Shown: positions 1-10,645 of the stretch, piece by piece
How positions within the stretch are numbered: the stretch's first letter is position 1
Layout: the number at the start of each line of letters is the position of its first letter
From: Diploptera punctata
Lineage: Eukaryota > Arthropoda > Insecta > Blattodea > Blaberidae
Assembly: GCA_030220185.1 (NCBI GenBank)
Contig: JASPKZ010003422.1
Span: 62,001-126,000, forward strand
Reading direction: 5' to 3'
DNA: 64,000 bases
The notes under the pieces: model-generated
What the model was told of the DNA's origin: nothing
Databases searched by the model: none
Seen by the model: only the letters and a program-made list of their open reading frames with translations
Position numbers and translations under genes: made by a program

Positions 1-119
1 TGGCACCGTTGTATATTATGGCAGTTGGAAGGCATCGAGAATTTTGGTAGAAGAGAAGCAACGAAAACCGGGTCGGCATATAACAAATCAAGAAATACGA
101 GGTGAGTCAAAAATATTCA

Positions 120-600
120 AAACTCAATAATAATTAATTACGAGCTGAAACCTGGGTACTGAAAGAAGCAGATAATTATAAGACTATTAACGTTGTCGAG
201 AGAAACAATTTAGAAGAGTGCTAGGTCCAGTGTAAAGAACAGGGAACTTGGAGGTTGAGAAGGAGTAGTAATGATTATACCTCAAGAATAATAAAGAAAA
301 TATAGTTAGTTTCATTCAAATCCAAAAAAGATTACAATGGTTTGGTAATATACTAAGAATGCCAAAGTGAAGATTGCCGAATGATATTTTGAATTGGAAG
401 CCACAGGGAACAAACCGACCCAAGAGGAAGACACAAAGATCAATGGGAGGATGAAGTAATTGAGGATTTAAGAGAGATGGGGATTTTTGATTTGGAAATA
501 TACTGCACGAGATAGGGAAGAAATGGCGTAGTAAACTAATTGAGAAGGCCAAGACATCCACTGGACTGGAAGTCGTAGATTAGAGCTGATGAAGAAGAAT
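120..600 (+). repeat. LINE 3' end, degenerate
   Basis: Broken plus-strand reading frames resemble the C-terminal tail of a non-LTR retrotransposon ORF2: a GAETWVLKE-like segment, then RLQWFGNILRMP, a Pro/Lys-rich GRP-type stretch and a terminal KAKTSTGLEVVD-like end, followed by a short AAGAAGAAT tail. Stops and frameshifts are frequent, so it is a dead 5'-truncated copy. Bases 600-735 hold nothing I recognise. Confidence 0.6.
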
Positions 601-738
601 AATTAATTACAAGTTATTATATGCTTGTCACCACTCTAGCCGCAGAGGTTACACTTCTTGCAGGTGGGCACCACCCAAACTAGAGGAGTCTCTTACCATG
701 GTTGTGTTGTTTGTGTAACAGCCCAATGTTGGGTCTTA

Positions 739-1298
739 GAGTCGCATGCAAATACATTAGTCTCTGGTGAGTTGAGTTTTCCGTGAGAACATGTAAAGTT
801 CGAATTAGCGAGTCGCTGACTGGTCATGCATGAAAGTAGTTTTTTTCATAACATTGGCAAGAAATTACCCAGAATTCTCAGCGATAAAACCACTTCCGTT
901 ATTTTCGTCTGCTAGAGGAACACATTTACGCTTACATCCTGCAAATAAAACCGTATATGACGACGTCTGCATCGTGCAATATTATGCCAAATCTCCTGTT
1001 CTTCCAGTTGAATTCTTTGGTAGTCTCTATCAAATTCCTTTTCTCTGCATATACTGAAAACATGATCGAAGTCTTCAAGGTCCGACATCTTGGATAAAGC
1101 AGCAAGGTTACAAACTACATCGGTTACCATCGGGTTGCTCACGATTCGTTCTCTGCAAAGTCACCTCGCCAGGTAGCTTAGGAATTTCGACAATTATTAT
1201 CGCATGAACAGATTTTTGGGTATGCAAAAACGTCTTTGGATGCAACTTTCTCAGCAGAGAACGACTTTTATGGTCTAATGCGTTCATAGATACAACGC
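739..1298 (+). mobile_element. H1 element (PIF/Harbinger-like deletion derivative), TTA target duplication
   Basis: A 560-bp copy of family H1, flanked by TTA at 736-738 and 1299-1301. It starts GAGTCGCATGCAAAT and ends GATACAACGC, versus consensus ends GGGYCGYATG and CGACCC in other copies. On its minus strand lies an ORF starting MSDLEDFDHVF, with an Arg-rich QEIWHNIARCRRR segment like the N-terminus of Harbinger transposases. The catalytic part is absent, so it must be non-autonomous. Eight more copies or pieces occur in the window. Confidence 0.75.
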
Positions 1299-1439
1299 TT
1301 AGTCTCTCCTTTGTTATGAGTTACTAGACCAAGTTAATTTAGTTATACTTATTTGCCTATACATGTCATGAATGGTATGCAGTGAACATAAGGACCCAAT
1401 GAGACATCTAGGAGACATGACTATGATGATGTGCTCAGA

Positions 1440-1640
1440 GGCCTGTTTTCTCAGACTTAAGGTTATTTTACGAGCCTGAAAATCTTCAGATTCGCAATCC
1501 ACAGTTTAAAGTGCCTCCCACAGGACTTGTTCCTTGGGTTTTACCACCTTAACAAAACTCCATTGACTCTAGCCAGATTTGAACCCACAACCCTTGAGAC
1601 TAGAAACAAGGAACATAATCACTAGAGTAACCATGGCCCA
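1440..1640 (-). repeat. SINE5 copy (tRNA-headed), truncated
   Basis: Matches the plus-strand text of other SINE5 copies (TTACGAGCCTGAAAATCTTC ... GGACTTGTTCC ... ATAATCACTAGAGTAACC). Read on the minus strand it begins with a tRNA-like head containing a GGTTCAAA-type B-box. It lies in TOP3B intron 4, about 35 bp past the exon 4 splice donor. Confidence 0.65.
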
Positions 1641-1674
1641 CAAGCCATTCTTTACAAACTACAAAATATCTCAC

Positions 1675-1842
1675 CTGAAAGAATTTGGTTTGAAATCTAG
1701 TAAAAGCACAACCAATTCTCAGATCTAATTCTTGGCGAGCGTCCACACTCCGAGCCTCGTTTTCATTAGGTTTCCCAAGATTTGCTAGCGCTGCTTTAAT
1801 GTCCTTTTCTGTTATAGCAGAGAAGTGCGCTCTGTACACAAC
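1675..1842 (-). CDS. TOP3B: TOP3B exon 4
   Basis: 168 bp, 56 codons, from [18 protein letters not shown] to QTKFFQ; acceptor TTTATAG, donor GTGAGA. The [13 protein letters not shown] block is a family hallmark. The next expected exon (GKYGDLDSSLIS-like) is not found in 1-1674, so intron 4 continues past the window edge. Confidence 0.94.
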
Positions 1843-4800
1843 CTATAAACATAACAACACTATCAGGTATTTACATTTATAGCTGGCTCGCTATTCAAAA
1901 AAATCGAGGGACCCAATCAAATACACACAAAAAATTCATCAATATCAATCCAGTTGTTTAGGTGTTCAGTGACATACACACGTACAGAAGAATTATTTAT
2001 ATATATATATATCATTGCTCAATGTTAAATATTTAATTATAACATCGATAAAGCGTCACTGCTATAAAGTAAAAATGTTCTCTTTAATTTGCTTACTTGT
2101 TATAGTCAGCTACTACATGGCAGTGAAGACCGAGTTCTCGCAACATCTAGTAATAATGGAGAATATAACACATATATAAGAAAAATAAATGTTTGGATTG
2201 GATTCGCCTGGTGGGGTAATGGATATCACACTGAGGTACAGACTCAGAGATCCAGGTTCGAATCCCGTCCAGGCATTTATTTTTCTTATCATACCATATA
2301 TATATATATATATATATATATAAAGACATTGTACAAGTTTAGATTTTTTCCTCCAAGCGTGACAGGCCTAGAACGCCCTTGGCCTACCATCCGGCTGCTG
2401 GCCTCACATCCACATGTGTTAATCACAGGGGTAGACGATCATAACCCAGTGTAGGAGTGACATGTGGTCAGCATATCGGTTCCCCAGCCATTATAGCTGG
2501 TTTTCTCAACCTGGAGCTGCTACTTATTGTAGCTACACAAATGCCTCACAAATCTGGGTGTGCACCGGTCCCATACTGGCCGAAATTCCATGAGAAAATC
2601 TCTTCTGCCATGGGGACTCAAACCAGCGCAAGTGCCATAGCTCTGTGCAAAGGCATCTTCCCTTGACCACTCGGCTATGGCACAGATAGCTTTCTAAAAC
2701 AACAACACAATGTGGTTTGCAAACACCGACATGAGAGATGTGACATAAACACTTACATCTGGGTTCTGAACACTTCTCTTCATAGAATTCTGAACAGCGT
2801 TAATAACTTCAAAGCAGATGTTTTCGCCCTCTTTATCACAATCCAGCCACAGTATGAGGTAATCACAACCTCGAGATTCTTGGGCTAGAAACGCTGGCAT
2901 CCGTAATTTTGGTACAGCTTCCTTCTTTTCAGTCGGACAAGAAAATAATTCAACCTAAAGTAAAAATGTTACAGAAAAAGTAATTAGAAAGTGCGACATG
3001 CATAACATCAACCTTCTGAATGTCTGATTATATAACTAACTGGCTATATTGAACCCATAGGTTCATGGCTACATGGACATAAGCTCTCCATATATCACTA
3101 TCCTGAGCTAATGCCTTCCAATCATCCCCTGTATAATCTACTTCCCTCAAATCATGGTTAATGTTATTCTCCCACCTCATTCTTGGTCTACCAACTGGGC
3201 ATTTTCCCTCTGATTTTCCTACAAGAAGCTTCCATGCTCCTCTTTCATTCCCCATACGCACAACATGTCCTGCCCATCGCAGTCTATGAGACTTGACTGT
3301 TCTTATTATATCTGGCTTCCTATAAAGACCATGTAGTTCATTGTTATGTAGTCTTCTCCATTCACTTGTCTGTTCATCTCTCTTTGTTCCAAAAATTTTC
3401 CTAAGAATGTTATCTCAAATACTCGTAATCTTTTCTCCTCCCTTAAAGTAAGAGTCCATGTTTCACATCCATATAATATAACTGGGAGAATAACAGTTTT
3501 ATATATTTTCAGTTTAACGTTTTTTTAGAGAAGTTGGGATGACAAGAGTCCCTGAAATGCATAATGACATGCATTTCCACAGTAAAACCTATGTTTAATT
3601 TCTTCGTACCCTTTGTAATTATTATTAGAAAACTATTGTTAGAAGAAAATGCTATGGACACCTCATAAGAATGGAAGATGATAGAACATCAAGGAAGATT
3701 CTTGATTGGAAAGCTAATGGAAGAAGTGGAAGAGGCAAAGCTACAGAATGGTGGATAGATGGAGTGAGGAGAAGTATGGAAGCTAGAGATTTGAGGGAAG
3801 AAGATGCTTTAGACAGGAACCTCTGGCGACAAATCACTTTGGGCTGACGGAGAAACACTGTATTGTAGAATATTCCTAATAAAAATATATATATTGTTCC
3901 CAGGTATTTGAAATCTGCGTTTACTTGAATTATTTTTTTATTTGTTAAGTGTGTATTCCAGTTTAATAATGTATTGTAAATACTTACAGGATCAACGCGG
4001 TCCCAGTTGTTATATTTCCCAATAAAATCCAAACTCATGACATGTCCACACACAGATGTCATCTTGAAATATATTGTCTCTCCTCGGAATGGTCCTGACC
4101 ATTCATGAATGGAACACGACCCATTGGAACCTGAAACAGTAACACATTCTAACATAATACAAGCACAATGTTCTACATATCAGATGAACTGTTCACAGAC
4201 ATAATTTTCCAATGAATACAAAGAAGTCTTCCATTTGCAATTAATTCCAAACCATATCTCAAGAAATTAACTTCATTTTGTTAGGTTCCAAAGGGACAAG
4301 TTAGTGTACGCAAGATTAGTTTATAGTTTATTAAATAATATGCACGTAATAATTAATTTTGTTAGGTTAGCAAGAGGAAAGTTGGTGTATGTTCATTTAT
4401 TATAAACATTTGGGGATTTATTGTCAAAGTTGGTAACACGGATTTCGGAGCCATCTAGCAGAACCTACATTGGTTGAAGTTCCCTATTTGTCTGCCACGA
4501 TTTTCCATACAGCATCCTTGTGCCACTGTTGCACTAAACACTTTTCGTACTATTTTAAACATTTTGGAAACATTTCTTACGATTTTTTAATATTTGTATA
4601 ATTATGCAAATATTGTGAACGAGTTCTACATCCGCTAGATGGCTCTCAAATTGGTGTTACCAACATTTGAAATAATTCCAAACCATATTTCAAGAAATTA
4701 ATTTCATTTTGTTGGGTTCCGATGGGACAAGTTAGTGTGCATAAAATTAGTTTATAGTTTATTAAATAATATGCATGTAATTTGTTTTGTGAGGTTAGGA

Positions 4801-5383
4801 AATGGGAAGTTACTTTACATCCATTTTTTTTTAGCATTTGGGAATTTATTTCGAAAGTTGGTAACGCCGACTTCAGAGACATCTACTGGAAGCTACATTA
4901 AGCTTTACATCATCCTGCGCATGCGCACTGCGATTCTGTAGAACTTAGAAAAATTCGTGAGCGACAAATATTAGACTTTTACCCGAAGCATTATTACAAA
5001 AATGGTAAAAGTGTGTAATGTAAAAGTGACATAAGAATGTTATATGGAAAACCATAAGAGAGAGACACTCTAAATTGAGCCCACGAAACATATAAAATAC
5101 TGGCTATTCCTTGAACGATTACCGCTAGGGTTAAATGTTATGTTAGCTTCAATTTATTATTATATTTTCACAAAAATGTCATGTAGACGTAATGGATTCT
5201 ATGAAATTTCCCACGGTGGCTACACATTTATCTATTTATTTACAGGCATAACAATAAATACTTATAATCGAGAATAAAAGCGCACTTACCTTTCTTCGAT
5301 GTATTCTTTCCATTACTCAAAATGTTAGCTAATGAAGCTGCCAGTGAAGGTTTTTCGGCTACCATAAGAGCTCTCTTCATCAT
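1675..5383 (-). CDS. TOP3B: DNA topoisomerase 3-beta, 5' part of gene (exons 1-4, incomplete)
   Basis: Type IA topoisomerase that relaxes negatively supercoiled DNA and, in animals, also acts on RNA with TDRD3. Four minus-strand exons give about the first 201 residues. Visible marks are the N-terminal LMVAEKPS motif, [14 protein letters not shown], the TOPRIM acid cluster [13 protein letters not shown] and [29 protein letters not shown] sequence. These are diagnostic of the 3-beta rather than the 3-alpha paralogue by remembered similarity. All junctions are GT..AG and keep frame: exon 1 ends in phase 1, the others in phase 0. Two adjacent ATGs (5381-5383 and 5378-5380) could start it; the second gives the MK start usual in the family. 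The active-site tyrosine lies in exons beyond the left edge. The introns hold SINE, LINE and tRNA-like repeats. No stop or frameshift is seen in the exons. Confidence 0.93.
1893..2012 (+). repeat. Non-LTR 3' tail-like repeat in TOP3B intron 3
   Basis: Contains GAGGGACCCAATCAAATACAC, an AATCCAGTTGTTTAGG-like phrase and GTACAGAAGAATTATTTATATATA. This is typical of the non-coding 3' tail of insect RTE/CR1-type elements and matches pieces of R1 at 21.2 kb and 40.8 kb. Confidence 0.45.
2176..2289 (+). other. tRNA-like module inside a 16-bp inverted repeat
   Basis: A 70-nt tRNA-like sequence (2206-2275) has 5' GCCTGG pairing with 3' CCAGGC, an A-box-like TGGGGTAATGG, a perfect 5-bp anticodon stem CTGAG/CTCAG with loop GTACAGA, and a B-box GGTTCGAATCCC. 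It is enclosed by ATAAGAAAAATAAATG (2176-2191) and its exact reverse complement (2274-2289). The T-stem is imperfect and the implied anticodon ACA is not a normal eukaryotic one, so this is more likely a mobile or pseudo-tRNA unit than a working tRNA gene. Confidence 0.6.
2293..2322. repeat. (TA)n microsatellite
   Basis: About 14 uninterrupted TA units directly after the tRNA-like hairpin. Confidence 0.9.
2345..2690 (-). repeat. SINE2 copy (tRNA-Leu-like head)
   Basis: Read on the minus strand it starts with GCCATAGCCGAGTGGTCAAG, has a GGTTTGAGTCCCC B-box, then the SINE2 body (CATGAGGCATTTGTGTAGCTACAATAA) and a tail mentioning CACATGTGGATGTGAGGCCAG. It lies in TOP3B intron 3. Other copies are near 10.65, 22.27, 34.98 and 54.40 kb. 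Confidence 0.8.
2757..2954 (-). CDS. TOP3B: TOP3B exon 3 (TOPRIM acidic motif)
   Basis: 198 bp, 66 codons, from [13 protein letters not shown] to SVQNPD, with CTTTAG acceptor and GTAAGT donor. It holds DCDKEGE, the DxDxExE metal-binding signature of the TOPRIM domain, followed by [10 protein letters not shown]. Confidence 0.94.
3045..3625 (-). repeat. L-A LINE, 3' fragment
   Basis: The minus strand encodes the L-A C-terminus: [32 protein letters not shown] and [11 protein letters not shown], with upstream RT-tail sequence in broken frame. It begins (plus strand) with the family 3' end CCATAGGTTCATGG and sits in TOP3B intron 2. Confidence 0.85.
3622..3845 (+). repeat. LINE C-terminus of another family
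   Basis: The plus strand reads [21 protein letters not shown], then [20 protein letters not shown] and [17 protein letters not shown] ending in TGA: the C-terminal tail of a different LINE lineage from L-A. It lies between L-A and TOP3B exon 2. Confidence 0.7.
3988..4130 (-). CDS. TOP3B: TOP3B exon 2
   Basis: 143 bp. The acceptor TTTCAG lies just above 4130 and the donor GTAAG just below 3988. It completes the split glycine and encodes [14 protein letters not shown], then [18 protein letters not shown] and ends NNWDRVDP, the strongly conserved second block of TOP3B. Confidence 0.93.
4240..4475 (+). repeat. Direct repeat unit 1 in TOP3B intron 1
   Basis: Starts AATTCCAAACCATATCTCAA and runs to a CGGATTTCGGAGCCATCTAGC-like end; most of it recurs at 4674-4905. 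The unit has no coding potential or recognised family. Confidence 0.7.
4674..4905 (+). repeat. Direct repeat unit 2 in TOP3B intron 1
   Basis: Starts AATTCCAAACCATATTTCAA and ends CGACTTCAGAGACATCTAC. It shares long blocks such as GTTTATAGTTTATTAAATAA with unit 1, about 430 bp upstream. The rest of intron 1 (4906-5289) shows nothing else recognised. Confidence 0.7.
5290..5383 (-). CDS. TOP3B: TOP3B exon 1 (start codon)
   Basis: Encodes [17 protein letters not shown] and on to NTSKK, then one base of a split glycine codon; the donor GTAAG is at 5289-5285. The EKPS motif belongs to the TOPRIM fold of type IA topoisomerases. It is too short to stand out as an open frame and was found by reading upstream of exon 2. 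Confidence 0.9.
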
Positions 5384-5944
5384 GAATATAATTCTGTCCG
5401 TGTATAATATAACAGAAACAAATGTCTTACTTTAAAAATTTTATAATAATAGAACAAATTCTGGTATTCCTCTAAATTGTAATTTTACTTTCAAAAAGCA
5501 AATTTTTAATCTGAAAAACACACAATTCATTACTATAACCTTAAAAACCGGCCTACATTTATTTTTCTTTCAATACGCCATTTGCTATTATTCCAGCAGA
5601 GCCAACATGCGAATAAACCATAGTATTTAGTTACTGGTGAGTAAATTCAATAACTAAATGAAGCTCTTTTGTGGAATCATTGTAAAAACCAAATATGTGA
5701 AATTACAAATACTCTCATTTTTAAGGTATGATATTCGATAGAGTTATCTATTAAGAATAAAAAGTCGTTTTTATAACAGAGCATTTAAAAATGTTCATTA
5801 TCTAAATTTCTTGAAAACAGTTGGTATTTTTGATGCAACAAGAAAAAAGCTAGGTCCGAAATGCCACTCCAACAAAAAATATATGTATGTAGTGGTTATG
5901 TAAAATTTAATAATAATAACTCCAACAAATACTATCGATCCTTA

Positions 5945-6095
5945 GATTTATGGTCGCGCAGACATAAAGCTCTCCATACATTCCTATCCTGACCAAATGA
6001 TTTCCAATCATCCCCTGTATAAATTTACTTCCCTCAAATAAAAGTGAATGTTATTCTCCTACCTCATTCTTGGTCTACCAAATGGGTGTTTTCTT
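5945..6095 (-). repeat. L-A LINE, short 3' fragment
   Basis: The plus strand carries GACATAAAGCTCTCCATACAT, TTTCCAATCATCCCCTGTAT and CCTCATTCTTGGTCTACCAA, all typical of the L-A 3' end on the opposite strand. Bases 5384-5944, upstream of TOP3B, hold no recognised gene; the TOP3B promoter presumably lies here but no element can be assigned. Confidence 0.75.
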
Positions 6096-6114
6096 CTAAA
6101 TAATATTAATAATA

Positions 6115-6400
6115 ATAATCTCTTTCCATGCCATGACAAACTTACAAGGATTTTAAACTACCATTTGACTTCTGGCCTCACAACCATGTGTATGGAATTA
6201 ATAATAGGTGGATAATCAAGCACCTAGTATAAGGGTGTCATATTGTCAGCAAGTCGGGACCTCCAGCCATTATAGCTGATATTCTCAACCTGAAGACTAT
6301 GAAGTTATGTATACCGGTACTTATTTTAGCTACACAAAGATGCTGGGTGGGTACCAATCCCATACTGGCTGAAATTCCACAAAAAACTTTTTACTTGAAG
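6115..6400 (-). repeat. SINE2 copy, degenerate
   Basis: Shares the SINE2 tail text with 2345-2690 (TTGTCAGCAAGTCGGGACCTCC ... CCATACTGGCTGAAATTCCA). The tRNA head is eroded and a short GTATACCGGTAC insertion is present. Confidence 0.55.
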
Positions 6401-6479
6401 AGGCATAACTTCTGTATTAAAAAAAAACAAGTTCTGTAGCTAAGTGTATGGGCCTACCAAATCAGATGTTCACGCTTTT

Positions 6480-6700
6480 CCATGATGTCATCAGATAAAC
6501 TTTATTTGCATTTTCATTACAAGCAGAATTTATGCTCCTTGCTGACTCACCTGTAAATTCTGCTGTTATTTTCACCACATCCTCAATGGGTAATGTGGGA
6601 TTTTTATCACTAAACTGAAAAACATTCAAAATATTTTGTTTCTCTCCACCTTTGAAATAGTTATTTTCCAGTCTTTTAAGAAATTCTACAGAAAGCAACC
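6480..6700 (-). pseudogene. Transposase N-terminal helix-turn-helix-like fragment
   Basis: The minus strand reads ILNVFQFSDKNPTLPIEDVV, then KITAEFTGESARSINSACNE. The pattern (NVxxF, PI.DVV, TGES...I) resembles the N-terminal HTH found in decayed insect DDE transposases. No catalytic part follows and the frame is short. Assignment is tentative. Confidence 0.35.
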
Positions 6701-6829
6701 ATTTTAAAACAATAGAAATTCCAAAGTATTGCACATGCATAAGAATTAAAAATGGAATTGTTATTTATTTAATGTATTAAAATTTTAATGATATAATTTA
6801 AGATTCTCCTATATAACTTGGACATTTGC

Positions 6830-7420
6830 TAGATAATACATCATCCTCATGGTAGGTCCTCGGTCTGTTCTGCTCTCAGAATTCATCTTCCTATCATCTT
6901 CTACGATGTCCCACGTCTCTGTAGCCTTCAGGCTGGTACAACAGTGCTTGTTTTTTTAGAGTCCATTCTTAAAATATGTTCATGCCATTTTGTTTATAGC
7001 TTTGTATTATTCCATTTATCCCCTCAGGGGTCCCCATCTCGGGGATATGTGGATGGCGACCACAAGGTGCCCAAGCTGAGCAAAACATTGCTTCCACTTA
7101 CTTATGTTTTGCTCCTTACTTTTATCTTTAACCGATCTGGTAGTTCTTCCACTTACCTATACCAGACTCTTTTAACTTTACTATCTAACCTCTCTTGGTT
7201 AACTCTTGTTTTTTCAACCCCGTCGCTATTAGGGCATCCGAGGGCTAGGGAGTCTCTTCTTTCTTCCATTTCTTCTTTCCTTTGTTTTCTTTTCTTCTCC
7301 AGAAAAGCCTGACCAGAGGCTATAAGATGGCAGCCCCATCACTGGTCTTGCCTTCCTTTGGCCAGCAACCAATCGAAGGGACTATTATAATGCTTTCAAG
7401 TCTTATACGAGAATTTCCTG
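6830..7420. other. No recognised gene; repeat-like text
   Basis: A 122-codon open frame at 6944-7312 lacks any recognised motif, has low-complexity Ser/Leu composition and no codon-bias support. I see no reliable gene here. Confidence 0.3.
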
Positions 7421-7429
7421 GAAGAATCA

Positions 7430-7625
7430 AACTTATGACTAACTAAGTTAGAAACACCATCTTGAAAGAATGAGTTCAAATCGGATCTCCAAAGCTGTTT
7501 ATAACTATATACCAAGAGGATGAAGATCCCTGGGCCCTCCTATGAAATGCTGGAGGGAAAATTTTCTATAGGATCGTAACAAGGCCTTGGCCTAATACTT
7601 GGAAGGAAGAAGAAGAAGAAGATTA
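7430..7625 (+). repeat. L-B LINE, 3' fragment
   Basis: Nearly the same as 52735-52900: CACCATCTTGAAAGAATGAG, ACCAAGAGGATGAAGATCC and TAACAAGGCCTTGGCCTAAT, then the (GAA)n tail. It is a 5'-truncated copy of the LINE at 51190-52904. Confidence 0.85.
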
Positions 7626-8101
7626 TTAAAAGTGTTGAGTTCTTGCCTTATTGTTTCATTAGGAATATGGTCTCCTGCAACGTATCTGAGGAACATAGAT
7701 AATACATATTTTTATTATTTATTTCAAGCGTTAGAGAGCAAACAACATTTTCTCACATGCTTAAAGATGAAACATTATTCGACCAACTTAACATGGGAGT
7801 TGTTCACCCAGATTGTATAACAAGACTATGATCAGCTATCTTATGTTAGTGAGTAAACATTTCCTTAAATTTCATGTAAAGTGCAACATTTTAACAAGTG
7901 TTTGATGTGTAAACAAGATTATAATCATGTGCAAGTAAAATAAATTATTATAAAATGTCTTTATTTATCAATTTGTGAAACAGAGCAAAATTTAATTTTG
8001 GAGACTGGAGAAACAATAAAACATATTTAAGAACTAAAATAAGTAAAAATTGAAGTTCATGAATGAATGAGTCATTTTTTTTATATATTATCTCATAGTT
8101 T

Positions 8102-8290
8102 AGGTTTTCTTAAACATGGGAACTGCAGTTTTCAAGAGAAGGATCTCTCTCATTTTTAACTGACATTATGACTATTGGATTTTTGTTGAAATCTCCATCT
8201 ATAATGTTGCCATCTGGTGTTGATTTGACGAACTTCGAGATCAGGTCCCGTCCATCAGGAATTTCAAAATTCATGGATCTAGATTCAAAT
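8102..8290 (-). repeat. Penelope-like element, C-terminal fragment
   Basis: The minus strand reads SRSMNFEIPDGRDLISKFVK then STPDGNIIDGDFNKNP. It parallels the tail after the GIY-YIG domain at 49.86 kb (TMNFEISDEPSLITKFLKST) and at 56.7 kb (TMNFEIPGEN), so it is the end of a Penelope-like ORF without its endonuclease. Confidence 0.6.
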
Positions 8291-8397
8291 TTAACTATGA
8301 AAGAATGTAAGTTATGAAGAGGAAATAAGAAATAGAAATAACAAACAAAAATTTGCAATTGCTTGCCTGAATTGAATATTGTGGGATAAAAATGTAA

Positions 8398-8700
8398 GTA
8401 AAGTAAAGTAATCCCACTACAGGCCTCAGGAGGCCCTTGGGGTAGTAGGAGGTTAAGGCTCCCACTTTTCTGGACAATCGGCACTTCATGTCAGCCGGAT
8501 TGTCAGCCCTGCGTGACGGCCGCCTTTACCCCAGAACAAGCATATGGTACTCATTTTCGTTAGAGGCTGAGTCGATCCCAGAGTCATAGTGCCACCAGAA
8601 GGTTTGGCCCAGTTTAAAAATCCTGCCGCCACTGGGACTCGAACTCTCGACCTTCCAGCTTGTAGAACAGTGCCTTAACCACTATGCTACAGCGAGCCCC
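8398..8700 (-). repeat. SINE3 copy
   Basis: On the minus strand the tRNA-like head has GCATAGTGGTTAAGGCACTG and a B-box GAGTTCGAGTCCC. The body matches other SINE3 copies through GGTTTGGCCCAGTTTAAAAA to the CCCAAGGGCCTCCTGAGGCC-type end. Copies also lie at 16.2-17.0, 29.87 and 42.4 kb. Confidence 0.8.
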
Positions 8701-8744
8701 AAAAATATAAGTAAAATAATTGAAATTAATATATAACATACAAT

Positions 8745-9180
8745 TGTTAAAAGCATCATTACTTATGGAGCAGAACTTTGGCCATTAACAACGACAAAAA
8801 ATAAGTATCTTTTGGCAACTGAAATGGATTTTATATGAAGGGCAGCAAGAATCTCAAAAAGAGAAAAAATTAGGAACTCAGTTATAAGGGAGAAAATGAA
8901 GATTGAAGACACTATTTTAGATTATATTAAAACTCAGCAATTAAGATGGTACGGACATGTCCAGCGAATGGAAGAGGATCGGCTACCAAAATGTGCTTTG
9001 GAATGGAAACCTGAGGGAAGACGAGGCAGAGGAAGACCAAAAACCTCCTGGAGTCAGGGAATATATTTATACATGAAGGAGAAACATCTACAACCAGGAG
9101 ATTGGATGGACCGACAAAATTGGCTATTAGGAATCGGATGATGTCAAAGACATTAAATAACCGATATATTATTATTATAT
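8745..9180 (+). repeat. LINE C-terminus, separate lineage
   Basis: An ITYGAELWPL-like stretch precedes LRWYGHVQRMEEDRLPKCAL, then GRRGRGRPKTSW. This is a LINE ORF2 tail lacking its RT core, with a frameshift near 8840. Confidence 0.75.
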
Positions 9181-9471
9181 ACAACTTTCCTGATTAGAGG
9201 ATGCCTCAAGGACAAAGTGATACAGACAATTAATTTTTGAAACTGATGAAATACATTTTGTAAATACATTTAAAAAAAAATTCAAATTGTAGGCCTAATT
9301 GAAGTATACATACTATAAAGTAGAAATTTTGTAAATATGATTTCTTAAAATTGAAATTGATCCTCTGATGGCAGCGATGGCAATTCTAGAAAGATACACC
9401 CTGTCCAAATCTAAGGAATTCTAAATTTAGCTAAGATTCCTGGTATAGTGCCTCTTGCCCCGATCAAGAGG

Positions 9472-9472
<1 letters not shown>

Positions 9473-9516
<44 letters not shown>
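9473..9516. repeat. (TA)n microsatellite
   Basis: About 20 TA units. A (GAA)n LINE-type tail follows at 9541-9557. Confidence 0.92.
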
Positions 9517-9517
<1 letters not shown>

Positions 9518-9735
9518 CAACTCTTGCCTAAACCAGGAAGTGAAGAAGAAGAAGAAGATATATATAGCAATGATTCCTGACTAATGAAATTTGTAATGGG
9601 AGCTTAGATGCGAGTCCTGTACTAACCAGATGTAAGTCTCAGCCAATAGGAAGTATGACCACAAGTCATTGCTAACTCCCTCGCTAGCGAATATCAAATA
9701 CAGTCACTGCTAAACATTTTTAAAATCTCACTTAC

Positions 9736-10198
9736 TCACTGGCACTATCGAACCCGTAGGTTCATAGCCGCGCGGACATAAGCTCTCCATACATCCCTAT
9801 CCTGAGCTAATGCTTTCCAATCATTCCCTGTATAATCTACTTCCCTCAAATCATAGTTAATGTTCTCCCACCTCATTCTTGGTCTACCAACTGGGCGTTT
9901 TCCTTCTGGCTTTCCTCCAAGAAGTTTCCATGCACGTCTTTCGTTGCCCATACGCGCAACATGTCCTGCCCATCGCAGTCTACGAGACTTAACTGTTCTT
10001 ATTATATCTGGCTTCCTATAAAGACCATGTAGTTCATTGTTATGTAGTCTTCTCCATTCACCTGTCTGTTCATCCCTTTTTGGTCCAAAAATTTTCCTAA
10101 GAACTTTATTCTCAAATACTCGTAATCTACTTTCCTCCCTTAAAGTAAGAGTCCATGTTTCGCACCCATATAATATAACTGGTAGAATAATAGTTTTT
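9736..10198 (-). repeat. L-A LINE inserted in duplicated block A
   Basis: The minus strand encodes MGNERRAWKLLGGKPEGK and WRAYVRAAMNLRVR, with the RT tail upstream. It is missing at the matching point of block B, where CTCACTACAAAAAT is continuous, so it arrived after the duplication or was precisely lost. Confidence 0.85.
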
Positions 10199-10239
10199 TT
10201 CTACAAAAATTAAATAATATATGTAATCTTTATCGTAGA

Positions 10240-10490
10240 CTGCGATGGGCAAGACATGTGGCACGAATGGGGAATGAAAGACGTGCATGGAAGCTTCTTG
10301 TAGGAAAACCAGAGGGAAAACACCCAGTTGGTAGACCAAGAATGAGGTGGGAGAATAACATTAACTATGATTTGAGGGAAGTAGATTATACGGGGAATGA
10401 TTGGAAAACATTAGCTCGAGATAGGGATGTATGGAGGGCGTATGTCCGCGCGGCCATGAACCTACGGGTTCAATAGTGCCAGTGAGTTAG
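10240..10490 (+). repeat. L-A LINE 3' fragment within block A
   Basis: Encodes [40 protein letters not shown] and WRAYVRAAMNLRVQ, then a stop. The same fragment is at 34585-34835, so it was part of the block before duplication. A (TA)n run follows at about 10527-10557. Confidence 0.88.
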
Positions 10491-10521
10491 GGCATCTTTA
10501 TTCGTGGAGGAAGTATATTCG

Positions 10522-10558
<37 letters not shown>

Positions 10559-10645
10559 AACACACACACTGTATTTGGTTTATATCACACTTTTAATGTT
10601 TTAAATAACCACTAAATGCCACTTTAATTTAAACAATTTATAGTC

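Noticed and set aside
2206..2275. Functional tRNA gene with anticodon ACA
   Set aside because: ACA is not used as an anticodon in normal animal tRNA sets and the T-stem does not pair properly.
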